Source: Capnocytophaga cynodegmi DSM 19736 (lineage in GTDB: Bacteria > Bacteroidota > Bacteroidia > Flavobacteriales > Flavobacteriaceae). From it: a stretch of 64,000 nt of DNA. The translations under genes were made by a program, and so were the position numbers. The stretch is taken from positions 30,498-94,497 of the forward strand of contig NZ_KB900703.1 of NCBI RefSeq assembly GCF_000379185.1. Reading direction: 5' to 3'. Below the pieces are notes generated by a model. That model searched no databases, was not told where the DNA came from, and saw nothing but the letters and a program-made list of their open reading frames with translations. Positions within the stretch are counted from its first letter, which is position 1; every line of letters starts with the position of its first letter. Of the stretch, positions 16,303 to 25,395 are shown in pieces.

Positions 16303-17412
16303 ATGAAAATAGGTTTTGATGCCAAAAGAGCTTTTCACAACAATCGCGGATTAGGAAATTATAGTCGTGATTTAATTCGTATTTTGCAGGAGCAAAGTGA
16401 TTGTGAGCTCGTTCTGTTCAACCCAAAACCAAAGAAGGATGAACGCATAAAACTTACTGAAAAAACGAAAGTAATTTCGCCAAAATCTTTCTTTTGGAAA
16501 AAGCTCAAAAGCATCTGGAGAACTCTGAAAATAAGTTCGTTATCTGAAAAAGAGAAATTAGATATTTATCACGGACTCTCGGGTGAAATCCCTTTAGGCA
16601 TCTATAAAAACACGCGAACCATTGTTACCATACACGATTTAATTTTTCTTCGTTATCCGCATTTGTATTCCTTTTTTGATAGAAAAATTCATTATTGGAA
16701 ATTTCTGTACGCGGCACAAAAGTCGCATCACATCATCGCAATTAGCGAACAAACAAAGCAAGACATCATCAAATTTTTGAAGATTCCTGAGCAAAAAATT
16801 TCGGTTGTTTATCAAGGTTGCCATAAGGCTTTCAAACAATTTTATTCGGAAGAAAAAAAACAACAAATTCGCAAAAAATATAATCTTCCAGAAAAGTTTG
16901 TGCTAAACGTAGGAGCTATAGAGCCTCGCAAAAATGCTTTAGAAATTGTAAAAGCTATTAAAGATTTGGATATTTCTTTGGTTTTGATAGGCAAAAAAAC
17001 AAAATATTTCAACGAAATTGAGAAGTATTGCATTGAAAACAGAATGCAAAATCGTGTATTTGTACTGAAAAATGTTTCGATGGAAGATTTGGCTGTAATT
17101 TATCAATCGGCAAGTATTTTTTGTTATCCGTCTGTTTTTGAAGGATTTGGAATTCCAATTATTGAAGCCTTATTTTCAAAAATTCCAGTAATTACTTCCT
17201 CTGGAAATTGCTTTCCTGAAGCTGGTGGCGAACATTCCATTTATATTGATTTAAACAATGCTTCTGAAGAAATAAAACAAGCTATTTTAAGCATTCTTTC
17301 TGACGAAAAGAAACGAGAGTTTATGATTGAAAAAGGCTTTGAATATGCTCAGAAATTTACTGATGAGTCTGTTTTTAAGCAAATTATGAACGTATACAAA
17401 ACAAAAATTTAA
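16303..17412 (+). CDS. GT4-family glycosyltransferase
   Basis: The 369-residue product starts MKIGFDAKRAFHNNRGLGNYSRDL, the usual beginning of GT-B retaining glycosyltransferases of family 4. That is why the ATG at 16303 is preferred to an in-frame GTG at 16234. The C-terminal Rossmann half has VGAIEPRKNA, then SIFCYPSVFEGFGIPIIEALFSKIPVITS, the E-x7-E nucleotide-sugar site. It transfers a sugar from a nucleotide donor to an unknown acceptor, in the cytoplasm. It is followed after 7 nt by the CBM9-like gene. The sequence is more AT-rich than the preceding operon. No polysaccharide cluster surrounds it, so the product glycan is unknown. Confidence 0.9.
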   Translation: MKIGFDAKRAFHNNRGLGNYSRDLIRILQEQSDCELVLFNPKPKKDERIKLTEKTKVISPKSFFWKKLKSIWRTLKISSLSEKEKLDIYHGLSGEIPLGIYKNTRTIVTIHDLIFLRYPHLYSFFDRKIHYWKFLYAAQKSHHIIAISEQTKQDIIKFLKIPEQKISVVYQGCHKAFKQFYSEEKKQQIRKKYNLPEKFVLNVGAIEPRKNALEIVKAIKDLDISLVLIGKKTKYFNEIEKYCIENRMQNRVFVLKNVSMEDLAVIYQSASIFCYPSVFEGFGIPIIEALFSKIPVITSSGNCFPEAGGEHSIYIDLNNASEEIKQAILSILSDEKKREFMIEKGFEYAQKFTDESVFKQIMNVYKTKI

Positions 17413-17419
17413 TCAAACA

Positions 17420-18466
17420 ATGATGAAAAATTTTTTTACATTTTTAGGGATTGTATTCAGCCTGAGTGTCTTTGCCCAAACAAAGCCTGAGCCAAAATCG
17501 TATGTAGCTTATCGAACTACTGAAAAAATAGAGATTGATGGCAAAGATGGAGAAAAATCTTGGAAATCAGCGGAATTTACAGACGATTTTATTGATATTG
17601 AAGGAAAAAAAATTCCATATCTTAAAACCAATGTAAAAATGCTTTATGACGATGAATATTTTTATTTCTTTGCAAAAATGGAAGACCCCCATATTTGGGC
17701 CACACTTAAGCAACGTGATACTGTTATTTATCATAATAATGATTTCGAAATTTTCTTAGACCCTGACAATGATTCGCATAACTATTATGAATTTGAAATA
17801 AATGCCCTAAATACGGTTTGGGATTTATTCTTAACAAAACCATATCGTGAGAGAAATAAGGTACTTGATGGTTGGGACATAAACGGCTTAAAAACAGCTG
17901 TTCATATCGAAGGAACGCTAAATACTCCTACCGATATTGATAAGTTTTGGAGCGTTGAAATAGCTATTCCGTGGGCAGCAATGCGAGAGGCACATATGCA
18001 GAATAACATTCCTACTGGAAAATTTTGGCGAGTCAATTTCTCACGTGTACATTGGGATTTCGAACTAAATGAGGGAAAATATCAGAAAAAAAGAGATGAA
18101 AAGGGCAAAAATCTACCAGAATATAATTGGGTTTGGTCCCCTCAGTGGAAAATCAGTATGCACGAACCTGAATTATGGGGATATGTGTATTTTTCAGAAA
18201 AAAAAGTAGGTGAAAAAGACCATTTTGAAGTTCCAAAAGACGAAAGCATCAAAAGATACTTGTATGATTTGTATCATTTCAGCAAATCAAATAAAAGATC
18301 AGTACTTGCAAAAAAAGTTAAAGAAGAAATCATCATTTTTAAAGAGAAAATAACCGCAACATTCAATGATAATCCATTTTTTTGGAATATCTCTGTAAAA
18401 AGCCCTTTTTCAGGAAAAACATTTGTAATTATGCAAGATGGAAAGCTGGAAGAATTTGAAAGATAA
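17420..18466 (+). CDS. Secreted CBM9-like (carbohydrate-binding family 9) protein
   Basis: The 348-residue product has a signal peptide (NFFTFLGIVFSLSVFAQ, cleavage near residue 20; either of two adjacent ATG codons could start it). The body resembles the CBM9-like beta-sandwich proteins of Bacteroidota: EIDGKDGEKSWKSAEFTDDFIDIEG near residue 40, VKMLYDDEYFYFFAKMEDPHIWA, NNDFEIFLDPDNDSHNYYEFEINALNTVWDL and IPWAAM. Family members bind sugars or act on secreted glycans; a catalytic role is not evident. It follows the glycosyltransferase by 7 nt in one operon and ends in a bidirectional terminator. Confidence 0.85.
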   Translation: MMKNFFTFLGIVFSLSVFAQTKPEPKSYVAYRTTEKIEIDGKDGEKSWKSAEFTDDFIDIEGKKIPYLKTNVKMLYDDEYFYFFAKMEDPHIWATLKQRDTVIYHNNDFEIFLDPDNDSHNYYEFEINALNTVWDLFLTKPYRERNKVLDGWDINGLKTAVHIEGTLNTPTDIDKFWSVEIAIPWAAMREAHMQNNIPTGKFWRVNFSRVHWDFELNEGKYQKKRDEKGKNLPEYNWVWSPQWKISMHEPELWGYVYFSEKKVGEKDHFEVPKDESIKRYLYDLYHFSKSNKRSVLAKKVKEEIIIFKEKITATFNDNPFFWNISVKSPFSGKTFVIMQDGKLEEFER

Positions 18467-18470
18467 AAAT

Positions 18471-18507
18471 ATAAGCCTACTTACTATTTTTCAATAAGTA
18501 GGCTTAT
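18471..18507. terminator. Bidirectional terminator overlapping a gene end
   Basis: A perfect 13-bp stem (ATAAGCCTACTTA at 18471-18483, complement at 18495-18507) with an 11-nt loop sits between two convergent genes. The right arm and loop cover the last codons and the stop codon of the minus-strand ketosynthase gene. Confidence 0.8.
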
Positions 18508-19638
18508 TGCATTTCCGCCAAATCCTACAGCGTTAATCAATACCTTTCTGATTTTGTGAGGTACACTTTTCTGGTTTTCAATATAAGGAACCCCATAGAA
18601 GGTTTGATTTTGTAGCATCAAAATTGCCATTTCGAGACTTAAGGCTCCACTAGCTCCATAAGTATGTCCTATTTTCCACTTATTATTAGTCAAAATAGGT
18701 GTTTTATCCGCAAAAACTTCACGAATTGCAGTGATTTCTGCCAAATCTCCTTTTATTGTTCCTGGTGTGTGTGTTACAACAACATCAATTTCTTCCAAAC
18801 TTGTATTTTCCAAAGCTATTCGCATCGATTTTTGTAAACATTCGCCATTTGCCGAAAGAGAAACGCTATGAGTCAGTTTTTCAGTAGCAAATCCTAATCC
18901 TGTAATTAAAGCCAACCTTTGTTCTTTGGCTCCTTCTTCTAAGCAGAACACACCAGCTCCTTCTCCCAAAACCATTGTGTTTTGTTTTTTGGTAATATCC
19001 ATCGCCTTACAAGGGAAATCATCTCTTAGATTACTATAAATTTTCAAGGCTTGAGCTTGAGCGATTGTAAACGGGGTTAAAGGATCTTCACTTCCACCAA
19101 CCAAAAAACGATTTTCCATTCTGCTTTTAAGCCAAGCGATTCCATTCGCCACAGCGTGCAAAGCCGTTGAACAAGTAATGGAATGTGACATTTCAAATCC
19201 TGTAGCTTTCAAATCCTGCCCTACCCACGTGGCGATATTTCCGAGTGTAGTTGTAGGAGACGCTAAAGTCATACATTTCTGATTTTTAGAAAAATAAGAA
19301 TAATGTTCCTCAAAAAGAGAGGTCGCCCCACGCGATGAGCCAATATTTATACCAAATTGCACATCTTGCCAACCAGCCTGAGAGACTGCCTTACGTGAAG
19401 CACAAATAGCATACAAAACAGAAGCATCTAAACTTTTATAACTTTCGATGGAATGTCTGAGATTTTCAACTTCCAAATGGCTACTTTCGGATAATCTTGC
19501 CATTGGAATTGAATTATTTACGGAAATATGTGTCTTGTTATTTTCATAGGATTGGGTGATTTCTTCTAAAGAATTTCCTAAAGCCGAAACCGATCCCATA
19601 CCCGTTATGGAGATTCTTACATCAGAATTCAATTCCAT
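18484..19638 (-). CDS. Beta-ketoacyl-ACP synthase (FabF-like)
   Basis: The 384-residue product is a thiolase-fold condensing enzyme. The Cys-His-His triad is visible: nucleophile SITCSTALH (Cys156), VVTHTPGTIKGD (first His) and KWKIGHTYGASG (second His). GEGAGVFCLEE is another conserved block. It joins malonyl-ACP to an acyl chain. It is shorter than housekeeping FabF (about 410-420) and the HTPGT segment replaces the usual HGTST, so it may serve a specialised pathway such as an aryl-polyene or flexirubin type product. No acyl carrier protein or other such genes are next to it, so that is only a possibility. Confidence 0.88.
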   Translation of the reverse strand: MELNSDVRISITGMGSVSALGNSLEEITQSYENNKTHISVNNSIPMARLSESSHLEVENLRHSIESYKSLDASVLYAICASRKAVSQAGWQDVQFGINIGSSRGATSLFEEHYSYFSKNQKCMTLASPTTTLGNIATWVGQDLKATGFEMSHSITCSTALHAVANGIAWLKSRMENRFLVGGSEDPLTPFTIAQAQALKIYSNLRDDFPCKAMDITKKQNTMVLGEGAGVFCLEEGAKEQRLALITGLGFATEKLTHSVSLSANGECLQKSMRIALENTSLEEIDVVVTHTPGTIKGDLAEITAIREVFADKTPILTNNKWKIGHTYGASGALSLEMAILMLQNQTFYGVPYIENQKSVPHKIRKVLINAVGFGGNAISLLIEK

Positions 19639-19665
19639 TATCTATTTTTTTAAACATTATAATAT

Positions 19666-19697
19666 TCCCATAATCGTCATCTATAACAATTATGGGA
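19666..19697 (-). terminator. Weak hairpin between fbp and ketosynthase
   Basis: Arms TCCCATAAT (19666-19674) and ATTATGGGA (19689-19697) pair perfectly over 9 bp with a 14-nt loop, directly downstream of fbp on the minus strand. No T-run follows, so termination is uncertain. Confidence 0.35.
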
Positions 19698-19716
19698 GCA
19701 CACTAACTAAATTTTT

Positions 19717-20748
19717 TCAATAAACTGGTTTATCTTCGGGATATTTTGCCATAAACTCCTCTGCTTTTTCTACCATATTTACCGAACCACAGAAAAAAGG
19801 TACACGTTGGTGCAAAGTGGTTGCTTGAATATCCATAATTCGATTATAACCATCAGAGGCTTTTCCTCCAGCTTGTTCCGTTAAAAATGCAATAGGATTA
19901 CACTCGTAAAGCAAACGCAATTTTCCTTGTGGCGTACGTGTTCCCGAAGGATAAATATAAATTCCTCCTTTTAGCATATTTCTATGGAAATCAGACACCA
20001 AAGAACCTATGTATCGTGATGTATAAGGACGATTTTCTTCCAACTCTTGGCAATACTTGATATAATCTTTCACTCCTTGCGGAAAATGGACGTAATTGCC
20101 TTCATTTATGGAGTAGATAGAGCCTTCTTTTGGGAATTGCATATTGGGATGTGAAAGATAATAAGTCCCGATGGAAGGGTCTAACGTAAAGCCATTTACA
20201 CCTCTGCCTGTAGTGTAAACGAGCATAGTAGAAAGCCCGTAAACAATATAACCCGCCGCAACCTGCTGATTTCCTGGTTGTAAAAAATCCTCTAATTGCA
20301 CTGGCGTTCCTTCTGGAGTAATTCTTCGGTAAATTGAAAAAATAGTTCCAACTGTCACATTTACATCGGCATTACTTGAACCATCAAGAGGGTCGATAAG
20401 CACCACATATTTGCTTAAATGGCTGTTTTCAGAAGCTTCTACAGGAATAAAAAATTCGTTTTCTTCAGAGGCAATTCCGCAAACTACTTCGCGTTGCGTC
20501 AGGGCTTTTATAAAAATTTCATTAGCGAAAACATCTAATTTTTTTTGAACTTCGCCTTGAATGTTTTCTTCACCCATATCGCCTAAAATGTCTTCTACTA
20601 ATCCCGCTTTATTCACTTCTCGATTTACAGCCTTGGAAGCCAATCGAATAGAGCTCAAAAGTCTGGTAAGTTCTCCTGTGGAATATTTAAAATCCTTTTG
20701 GTTTTGGATGATAAACTCACCCATTGTTTGATACGTTTTTTTAGCCAT
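19717..20748 (-). CDS. fbp: Class I fructose-1,6-bisphosphatase
   Basis: The 343-residue product hydrolyses fructose-1,6-bisphosphate to fructose-6-phosphate in gluconeogenesis. The metal-binding signature [19 protein letters not shown] (about residues 119-137) is diagnostic, and [35 protein letters not shown] is the sugar-phosphate-binding C-terminal block. Length matches the class I family. It is cytoplasmic and stands alone behind a strong promoter. Together with pgk and gpsA in this window it points to active triose/hexose metabolism, though the genes are not adjacent. Confidence 0.97.
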   Translation of the reverse strand: MAKKTYQTMGEFIIQNQKDFKYSTGELTRLLSSIRLASKAVNREVNKAGLVEDILGDMGEENIQGEVQKKLDVFANEIFIKALTQREVVCGIASEENEFFIPVEASENSHLSKYVVLIDPLDGSSNADVNVTVGTIFSIYRRITPEGTPVQLEDFLQPGNQQVAAGYIVYGLSTMLVYTTGRGVNGFTLDPSIGTYYLSHPNMQFPKEGSIYSINEGNYVHFPQGVKDYIKYCQELEENRPYTSRYIGSLVSDFHRNMLKGGIYIYPSGTRTPQGKLRLLYECNPIAFLTEQAGGKASDGYNRIMDIQATTLHQRVPFFCGSVNMVEKAEEFMAKYPEDKPVY

Positions 20749-20782
20749 TTCTCAAAGTTTTAAGTTTTAATTTTCATTGCCT

Positions 20783-20814
20783 CAAAGTTAGCAAAAAATA
20801 GTTATTGAAACAAA
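20783..20814 (-). promoter_or_regulatory. Promoter of fbp
   Basis: On the minus strand TTTG (20811-20814) precedes TAACTTTG (20783-20790) by 20 nt, matching both Bacteroidota promoter elements. The predicted transcript start is about 28 nt before the fbp ATG. Confidence 0.65.
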
Positions 20815-20884
20815 AAGAATTCAGTTTTTTAGACATTAAACTATCATTAATAAGAATTTTTGAGATTAAATTATTACAAAAAAT

Positions 20885-20914
20885 AAGAGCTGACTTTATT
20901 GTCAGCTCTTTTAT
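20885..20914. terminator. Bidirectional terminator after the polysaccharide kinase gene
   Basis: A perfect 10-bp stem (AAGAGCTGAC at 20885-20894, complement at 20901-20910), 6-nt loop and T/A tracts on both sides. It lies 18 nt past the stop of the minus-strand kinase gene and upstream of fbp. Confidence 0.85.
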
Positions 20915-20927
20915 TTTAATAATTAAA

Positions 20928-23273
20928 TTATCCTAATATTTTCTTCCACCAAGGTTTCTTTTGGTGTTTGTCCTGAAAATAACCATAACCATAGCTATCG
21001 TTAGCTTTAACAGTTGTGTCATTCAATAACACACACATATTAGGAAGTTTATTCTCCTTATGTAATTTTTGTGCTTTTTGAAGCATTTCCTTAGTTGTTT
21101 GATTCTCTCTTACTACATAAACAAATGCATCCGCATTTTTTGCCGTTAACAGAGTATCTGCAACTAAATTCACAGGAGCCGTATCAACGATTATGTAATC
21201 AAACTTTGTCTTCAGATATTCAAACATTTCTGCAAGCTTCGGATTCATAAGCAATTCTGCTGGATTTGGCGGAACTACTTTTGCTGGAATTACATATAAT
21301 TCTTTGAAATCTGGAACTTTAACTATCACAGAGTTGATGTCTATATCACTTGATGCCAGATAATTAGTAAGGCCTTGTGAAGGTAATTTTAAATATTGAC
21401 CTATTTTAGGATTACGGATATCCATTTCAATAAGTAAAGTCTTTTTACCAGAAAGAGCGAACGTCCCTGCAAGATTCATTGCCATAAAGGTTTTTCCTTC
21501 TTTAGGCAAACTTGAAGTTACAAATATAGATTTACTTCTGTTTTCCGCAATATTACCAAGAATAAAATCCATATTAGTCCTAATGATACGAAGTGCTTCA
21601 GCAAACTCGGAGTTACTATTAGCCTTAATGATTTTATCATCTGACTTGGTATGAGGTACATCTCCTAAATATGGAGCAGATAGATATTTCTCCACATCAG
21701 ACTTATTCTTGATTTTATTATCTAATAAAGTACTAAGATATATGATTGTAAAAGGAATAACTAAACCAAGTATCAAAGCTGCTAGATAAATTATCATCTT
21801 TTTAGGAGATACTGGAATGTTTGAAGAGAACGCTCTATCAATTACCTTAGCATTAGGTGCTAAAGCAACTGTAGAAATCTCTGCCTCTTCTCTTTTCTCC
21901 AATAAATATAGATATAATGCGTCTTTTACACCTTGTTGTCTTGTAATTTCTCGGAATTCTCTTTCCAAAGTAGGTACTGAACTAACTCTACCACTCAATA
22001 CTCTTTGTTGTCTACTAATATCTGATTTTTGTATATTCAAGTTAGACTTCAACAAGATAAGGTTTTCTTTGATGGCTTTTTTTAGCGATTTGATTTGCTC
22101 ATCCATTTGTTTTATCCTAAAGTTCTCAGGACCTGCATTAACCGCTGATTCATTACGAGACAAAACTAACTTGTTGTGTTCATTAATTGCTGCTGACAAT
22201 GCAGGATCTGCCGTAAGAGCATCTAACATAGGAAAAGTCTTCCCTGTTGTTTCCGTATCAATAAATCCTTTTATTACATTGTCAATCAACTCAACACGAG
22301 TGTTGACATCCAAGTATCTTTTCTCAAATTCACTCGTGTTTTGAGTATACAGATTAGCCTCAGAAACAATATCTGTAACCTGATTATCTTTCTTGAACTT
22401 TTCAGTAGTTTTCTCAACTGCATCTATTTCCTTAGTAAGAATGTCAAGACGTTGGGTTAAAAAATCAGAAGTGTTTTCAGATATAAAACGTCTGTCAGCA
22501 ATCGCATCTGAATTATAAATTTCAACAAGAGTGTTCAAATAGTCTATTGCTTTCTCCTTATTTGAATTTGTTGATGAAAGCTCCAAAACGCTAGTATTTT
22601 TTCCAAGCAAATTTACATTCAATACTCTTCTATATATCTGAGCTGTATTTTCAACTCCATTAAGTTCTATAGACAAACCGAAATCTGGTTTGCTAAAATA
22701 CAGCTCAGACTTGTTTACCACAAACTGCCCTATTTCATTTTTAACCGTTTCTCCATAGTTATATTTTCCCAGTAACTTTCCATCATTGTAAAAATTGTAG
22801 GCAATATCACTTAATCCTTTAACTTCTAAATTTAGAGGCATTTCTTTATCAAACCTACCCGCTATTTTCTCCAGTGTAATATTTACTGGAGATTCTTTGT
22901 ATAAGTCCGGCTTTTTCTTCCCTAAAGGAAAATAAGAAACATTCAAATTAAGTTTTTTGACTACTTTCTCTGATAATGTTCTCGAGCGTAGTACTTCTAC
23001 TTCATTTTCGACATTGTCTTTTACTCCAATATTCAAATCAGAAAGGATTGAGAATTCATTGACAGTCCCTCCTTTGTTTTCATCTTTAAGCATAATTGTT
23101 GTTGATGCTTTATAAAGTGGAGTTGCATACCTCAAATATAAAAAAGCAACCAACAAAGCTAAAAAGCCTCCAGCTAAAAACCATTTCCAACGGGAAACAT
23201 ATGGAGTTATTTGCTCCATAAAATTAAAATTTCCTGTCGTTTCCTCTGAGTTAAATTTTTCTCTATTATCCAT
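20928..23273 (-). CDS. Wzc-like polysaccharide co-polymerase with tyrosine autokinase domain
   Basis: The 781-residue inner-membrane protein combines a Wzz chain-length domain (membrane span about 33-50, WKWFLAGGFLALLVAFLYLRY), a long periplasmic coiled-coil region, a second span near residues 490-515, and a cytoplasmic BY-kinase domain. The Walker A motif is TSSLPKEGKT (about 585-595), followed by LLIEMDIRNPK (Walker A') and YIIVDTAPVN (Walker B). The C-terminus has a short Tyr cluster (DSYGYGYF), as expected for autophosphorylation. It controls capsule or exopolysaccharide assembly with the outer-membrane export protein encoded 5 nt upstream. No polymerase, flippase or glycosyltransferase cluster is adjacent. 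Confidence 0.93.
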   Translation of the reverse strand: MDNREKFNSEETTGNFNFMEQITPYVSRWKWFLAGGFLALLVAFLYLRYATPLYKASTTIMLKDENKGGTVNEFSILSDLNIGVKDNVENEVEVLRSRTLSEKVVKKLNLNVSYFPLGKKKPDLYKESPVNITLEKIAGRFDKEMPLNLEVKGLSDIAYNFYNDGKLLGKYNYGETVKNEIGQFVVNKSELYFSKPDFGLSIELNGVENTAQIYRRVLNVNLLGKNTSVLELSSTNSNKEKAIDYLNTLVEIYNSDAIADRRFISENTSDFLTQRLDILTKEIDAVEKTTEKFKKDNQVTDIVSEANLYTQNTSEFEKRYLDVNTRVELIDNVIKGFIDTETTGKTFPMLDALTADPALSAAINEHNKLVLSRNESAVNAGPENFRIKQMDEQIKSLKKAIKENLILLKSNLNIQKSDISRQQRVLSGRVSSVPTLEREFREITRQQGVKDALYLYLLEKREEAEISTVALAPNAKVIDRAFSSNIPVSPKKMIIYLAALILGLVIPFTIIYLSTLLDNKIKNKSDVEKYLSAPYLGDVPHTKSDDKIIKANSNSEFAEALRIIRTNMDFILGNIAENRSKSIFVTSSLPKEGKTFMAMNLAGTFALSGKKTLLIEMDIRNPKIGQYLKLPSQGLTNYLASSDIDINSVIVKVPDFKELYVIPAKVVPPNPAELLMNPKLAEMFEYLKTKFDYIIVDTAPVNLVADTLLTAKNADAFVYVVRENQTTKEMLQKAQKLHKENKLPNMCVLLNDTTVKANDSYGYGYFQDKHQKKPWWKKILG

Positions 23274-23278
23274 AAAAA

Positions 23279-24049
23279 TTATCTACTTATATTCACTATT
23301 AAAGCTACCACAGCTACAAGCACTGAAATAGACGAAATTATTGTGGTTGTATTAGGTCCCACAACTGAAGAATTAACTCTCGTTTTATTTGGTTCTACAT
23401 AAACAATGTCATTTTGGTTTAAGTAGTAGTACTCGGAATTCATAAAATCTGTAGAAGTAATATCAATAGTTTTATAAACTCGTTGATTATCTTGCTCTCG
23501 TATGATCAAAATGTTCTTTCTTTTGCCATAAATTGTCAAATCTCCAGCAAGGCTCAAAGCTTGAAGAAGTGTTATTCTCTCCGATTCTATAGTGTAGGTA
23601 CCAGGTCGATTAACCTCGCCTTCTACTGTTATTTTGAAATTCAAAATTCTCAAATTGATTGTAGCGTCCGTTATATAAGGCTTTATAGCATTTGTAAGCA
23701 AATCTACAGCTTCTTGCCTTGTTAGACCTCCCAACTTTATTTTCCCAATAGTTGGATAGTGGATGTATCCATCCTTATCTATCAAGTAAGTCTGTAACAT
23801 CGACTGTGATACTCTTACTCCTGAAGAAGGCTGAAATCCTACTAACCCTTTGTTAAACTCACTAAGTAATTCTTCACTTTTGGAGTTCACTATGATACTC
23901 AACAAATCATCTGGCTGAAGTCTTGAAACATAGGATTTCAATGTCTCCACCTTGTTATTCTTAGCATTGGTAAAGTAAGCTACCTTATCCCTTGATGCAC
24001 AAGAAAACAACATCAAACTTACACAAAATAAAATTAATACTCTTTTCAT
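23279..24049 (-). CDS. Polysaccharide export (Wza/OPX family) lipoprotein
   Basis: The 256-residue product has a lipoprotein signal (ILFCVSLMLFSC, Cys17) and the polysaccharide export domain: RLQPDDLLSIIV, then IDKDGYIHYPTIGKIKLGGLTRQEA and a SLBB-like VEGEVNRPGTYTIESERITLLQALSLAGDLT. A hydrophobic C-terminal segment (TTIISSISVLVAVVALIVNI) probably crosses the outer membrane or anchors the ring. It is first in a two-gene operon with the tyrosine autokinase, the usual Bacteroidota pairing. Confidence 0.92.
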   Translation of the reverse strand: MKRVLILFCVSLMLFSCASRDKVAYFTNAKNNKVETLKSYVSRLQPDDLLSIIVNSKSEELLSEFNKGLVGFQPSSGVRVSQSMLQTYLIDKDGYIHYPTIGKIKLGGLTRQEAVDLLTNAIKPYITDATINLRILNFKITVEGEVNRPGTYTIESERITLLQALSLAGDLTIYGKRKNILIIREQDNQRVYKTIDITSTDFMNSEYYYLNQNDIVYVEPNKTRVNSSVVGPNTTTIISSISVLVAVVALIVNISR

Positions 24050-24147
24050 TATTTAGTTTTTATTTATAACAACTTTTAAACTTGAACTTTTTGCGCGTAT
24101 TCACTCCTTTTCTAAAATGCTACATTTTTGGTTAGAATAATCAACGC

Positions 24148-24179
24148 CAAAAGTATAATATCAGCGTTAATTTTCCAAG
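24148..24179 (-). promoter_or_regulatory. Promoter of export lipoprotein / autokinase operon
   Basis: Minus-strand TACTTTTG (24148-24155) matches TAnnTTTG, with CTTG (24176-24179) 20 nt upstream as a one-mismatch -33 element. The leader would be about 90 nt. Confidence 0.45.
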
Positions 24180-24233
24180 TTTAAAATAATTCCTAACAAA
24201 TATTTAACATACAAACATTATGTCAACAAACAG

Positions 24234-24629
24234 CTAGTCTAAAAGAAATTTCCTAACCTGTTCAGCTATTTTGTTAAATTCGGCATCTGTAAGCTTTACT
24301 TTTTCGTTAAAAGTCATCTCTTCCATCCTATTGATAGGAATCAGATGTACGTGAACGTGAGGCACTTCCAATCCTACGACCGCTACTCCTACTCTATTAC
24401 AAGAAATAGCCTTTTCTAATGCTTTAGCTATCTTTTTAGAGAAAATCATCAACTTCAAGTACAGCTCATCTTCCAAATCAAAAATTTTATCCACTTCTTT
24501 TTTGGGAACACAAAGTGTGTGTCCTTTGGCATTCGGATTAATATCCAAAAAGGCTATAAAATCGTCATCTTCTGCAATTTTGTAGCACGGAATTTCTCCA
24601 TTTATGATTTTTGTAAAAATTGTTGCCAT
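24234..24629 (-). CDS. HIT family nucleotide-binding protein
   Basis: The 131-residue product is a histidine-triad hydrolase or transferase of the HINT branch. The catalytic HVHVHLIPI (residues 91-99) and the N-terminal IFTKIINGEIPCYKIAEDDDFIAFLDINP block are conserved. Such enzymes cleave purine nucleoside phosphoramidates and AMP-lysine adducts. It lies 7 nt after greA and must share its transcript. Confidence 0.93.
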   Translation of the reverse strand: MATIFTKIINGEIPCYKIAEDDDFIAFLDINPNAKGHTLCVPKKEVDKIFDLEDELYLKLMIFSKKIAKALEKAISCNRVGVAVVGLEVPHVHVHLIPINRMEEMTFNEKVKLTDAEFNKIAEQVRKFLLD

Positions 24630-24636
24630 AAGCCTT

Positions 24637-25110
24637 CTATCTGGTAATTTCTAAAATTTCCATTTTTAAAACTCCGTTGGGAACATTTATTTCTGCTATT
24701 TCCCCAACAGATTTACCCAATAGGCCTTTGCCAATAGGAGAACTTACAGAAATTTTTCCTGACTTTAAGTCAGCTTCACTTTCAGCAACCAAAGTATATG
24801 TCATTTGCATATTATTATTCAAGTTTTTTATCTTAACCGTTGAAAGCACCAACACTTTTGAAGTATCAAGTTGTGATTCATCAATCAGTCTGGCATTTGC
24901 TAACAGTGTTTCCAACTTAGCTATTTTCATCTCCAAAAGTCCTTGAGCCTCTTTGGCTGCATCATATTCGGCATTTTCAGATAAATCTCCTTTATCTCTT
25001 GCTTCAGCGATAGCTTGCGAAGCCTTAGGGCGCTCAACATCTTTTAGTTGATTAAGTTCTTCTCTCAACTTTTTTAAACCATCAGCGGTGTAATACGATA
25101 CGTTACTCAT
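24637..25110 (-). CDS. greA: Transcription elongation factor GreA
   Basis: The 157-residue product stimulates RNA cleavage in backtracked RNA polymerase. It has the N-terminal coiled-coil (YYTADGLKKLREELNQLKDVERPKASQAIAEARDKGDLSENAEYDAAKEAQG) with the acidic tip DLSENAEYD, and the C-terminal FKBP-like domain ending in VGEIAEINVPNG. The start at 25110 is chosen because it gives the standard GreA length; an in-frame start at 25227 would lie upstream of the predicted promoter. First gene of a greA-HIT operon with a structured leader. Confidence 0.95.
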   Translation of the reverse strand: MSNVSYYTADGLKKLREELNQLKDVERPKASQAIAEARDKGDLSENAEYDAAKEAQGLLEMKIAKLETLLANARLIDESQLDTSKVLVLSTVKIKNLNNNMQMTYTLVAESEADLKSGKISVSSPIGKGLLGKSVGEIAEINVPNGVLKMEILEITR

Positions 25111-25138
25111 AATTCCTTTATTTTTAAAAAAACGAAAA

Positions 25139-25160
25139 ATCCTCAAAGCGTTTTGAGGAT
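25139..25160 (-). promoter_or_regulatory. Terminator-like hairpin in greA leader
   Basis: A perfect 9-bp stem, ATCCTCAAA with its complement, and a 4-nt loop. On the minus strand it is followed by TTTTTCGTTTTTTTA, the form of an intrinsic terminator, but it lies between the predicted greA promoter and the greA ATG. It may act as an attenuator, or as a terminator of readthrough from the upstream operon. Confidence 0.6.
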
Positions 25161-25167
25161 TCGGGGA

Positions 25168-25197
25168 CAAAGATACGAAAAATAAGTTGAAAGCAAA
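25168..25197 (-). promoter_or_regulatory. Promoter of greA
   Basis: On the minus strand a TTTG box lies 18 nt before TATCTTTG (25168-25175), an exact TAnnTTTG match. The expected transcript start, near 25161, is right at the edge of the leader hairpin. Confidence 0.55.
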
Positions 25198-25395
25198 ATA
25201 CAAAAGTCTAATTTTTAAATTAAGCACCCAGAATTTGCAATAAATTGATAATAAATATTTTATTTATTTGTAGAAAATACAAAACTTTACCAGCAATTCT
25301 ATGGCAACGTCACAAAAAAAGAACTCGTTACAAAACTCTTGAAAAGTGAAAAATAAGTTTTGTAACGAATTCAAAAAAACTTCTAAATAACTAAA

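Noticed and set aside
18484..19638. Ketosynthase as part of a flexirubin or aryl-polyene cluster
   Set aside because: No acyl carrier protein, dehydratase or aromatic-precursor gene is adjacent; it is a lone gene between unrelated neighbours.
21817..22344. Rightward 175-codon frame opposite the autokinase gene
   Set aside because: It is antisense to the coiled-coil region of the kinase, with no promoter and no protein-like motif.
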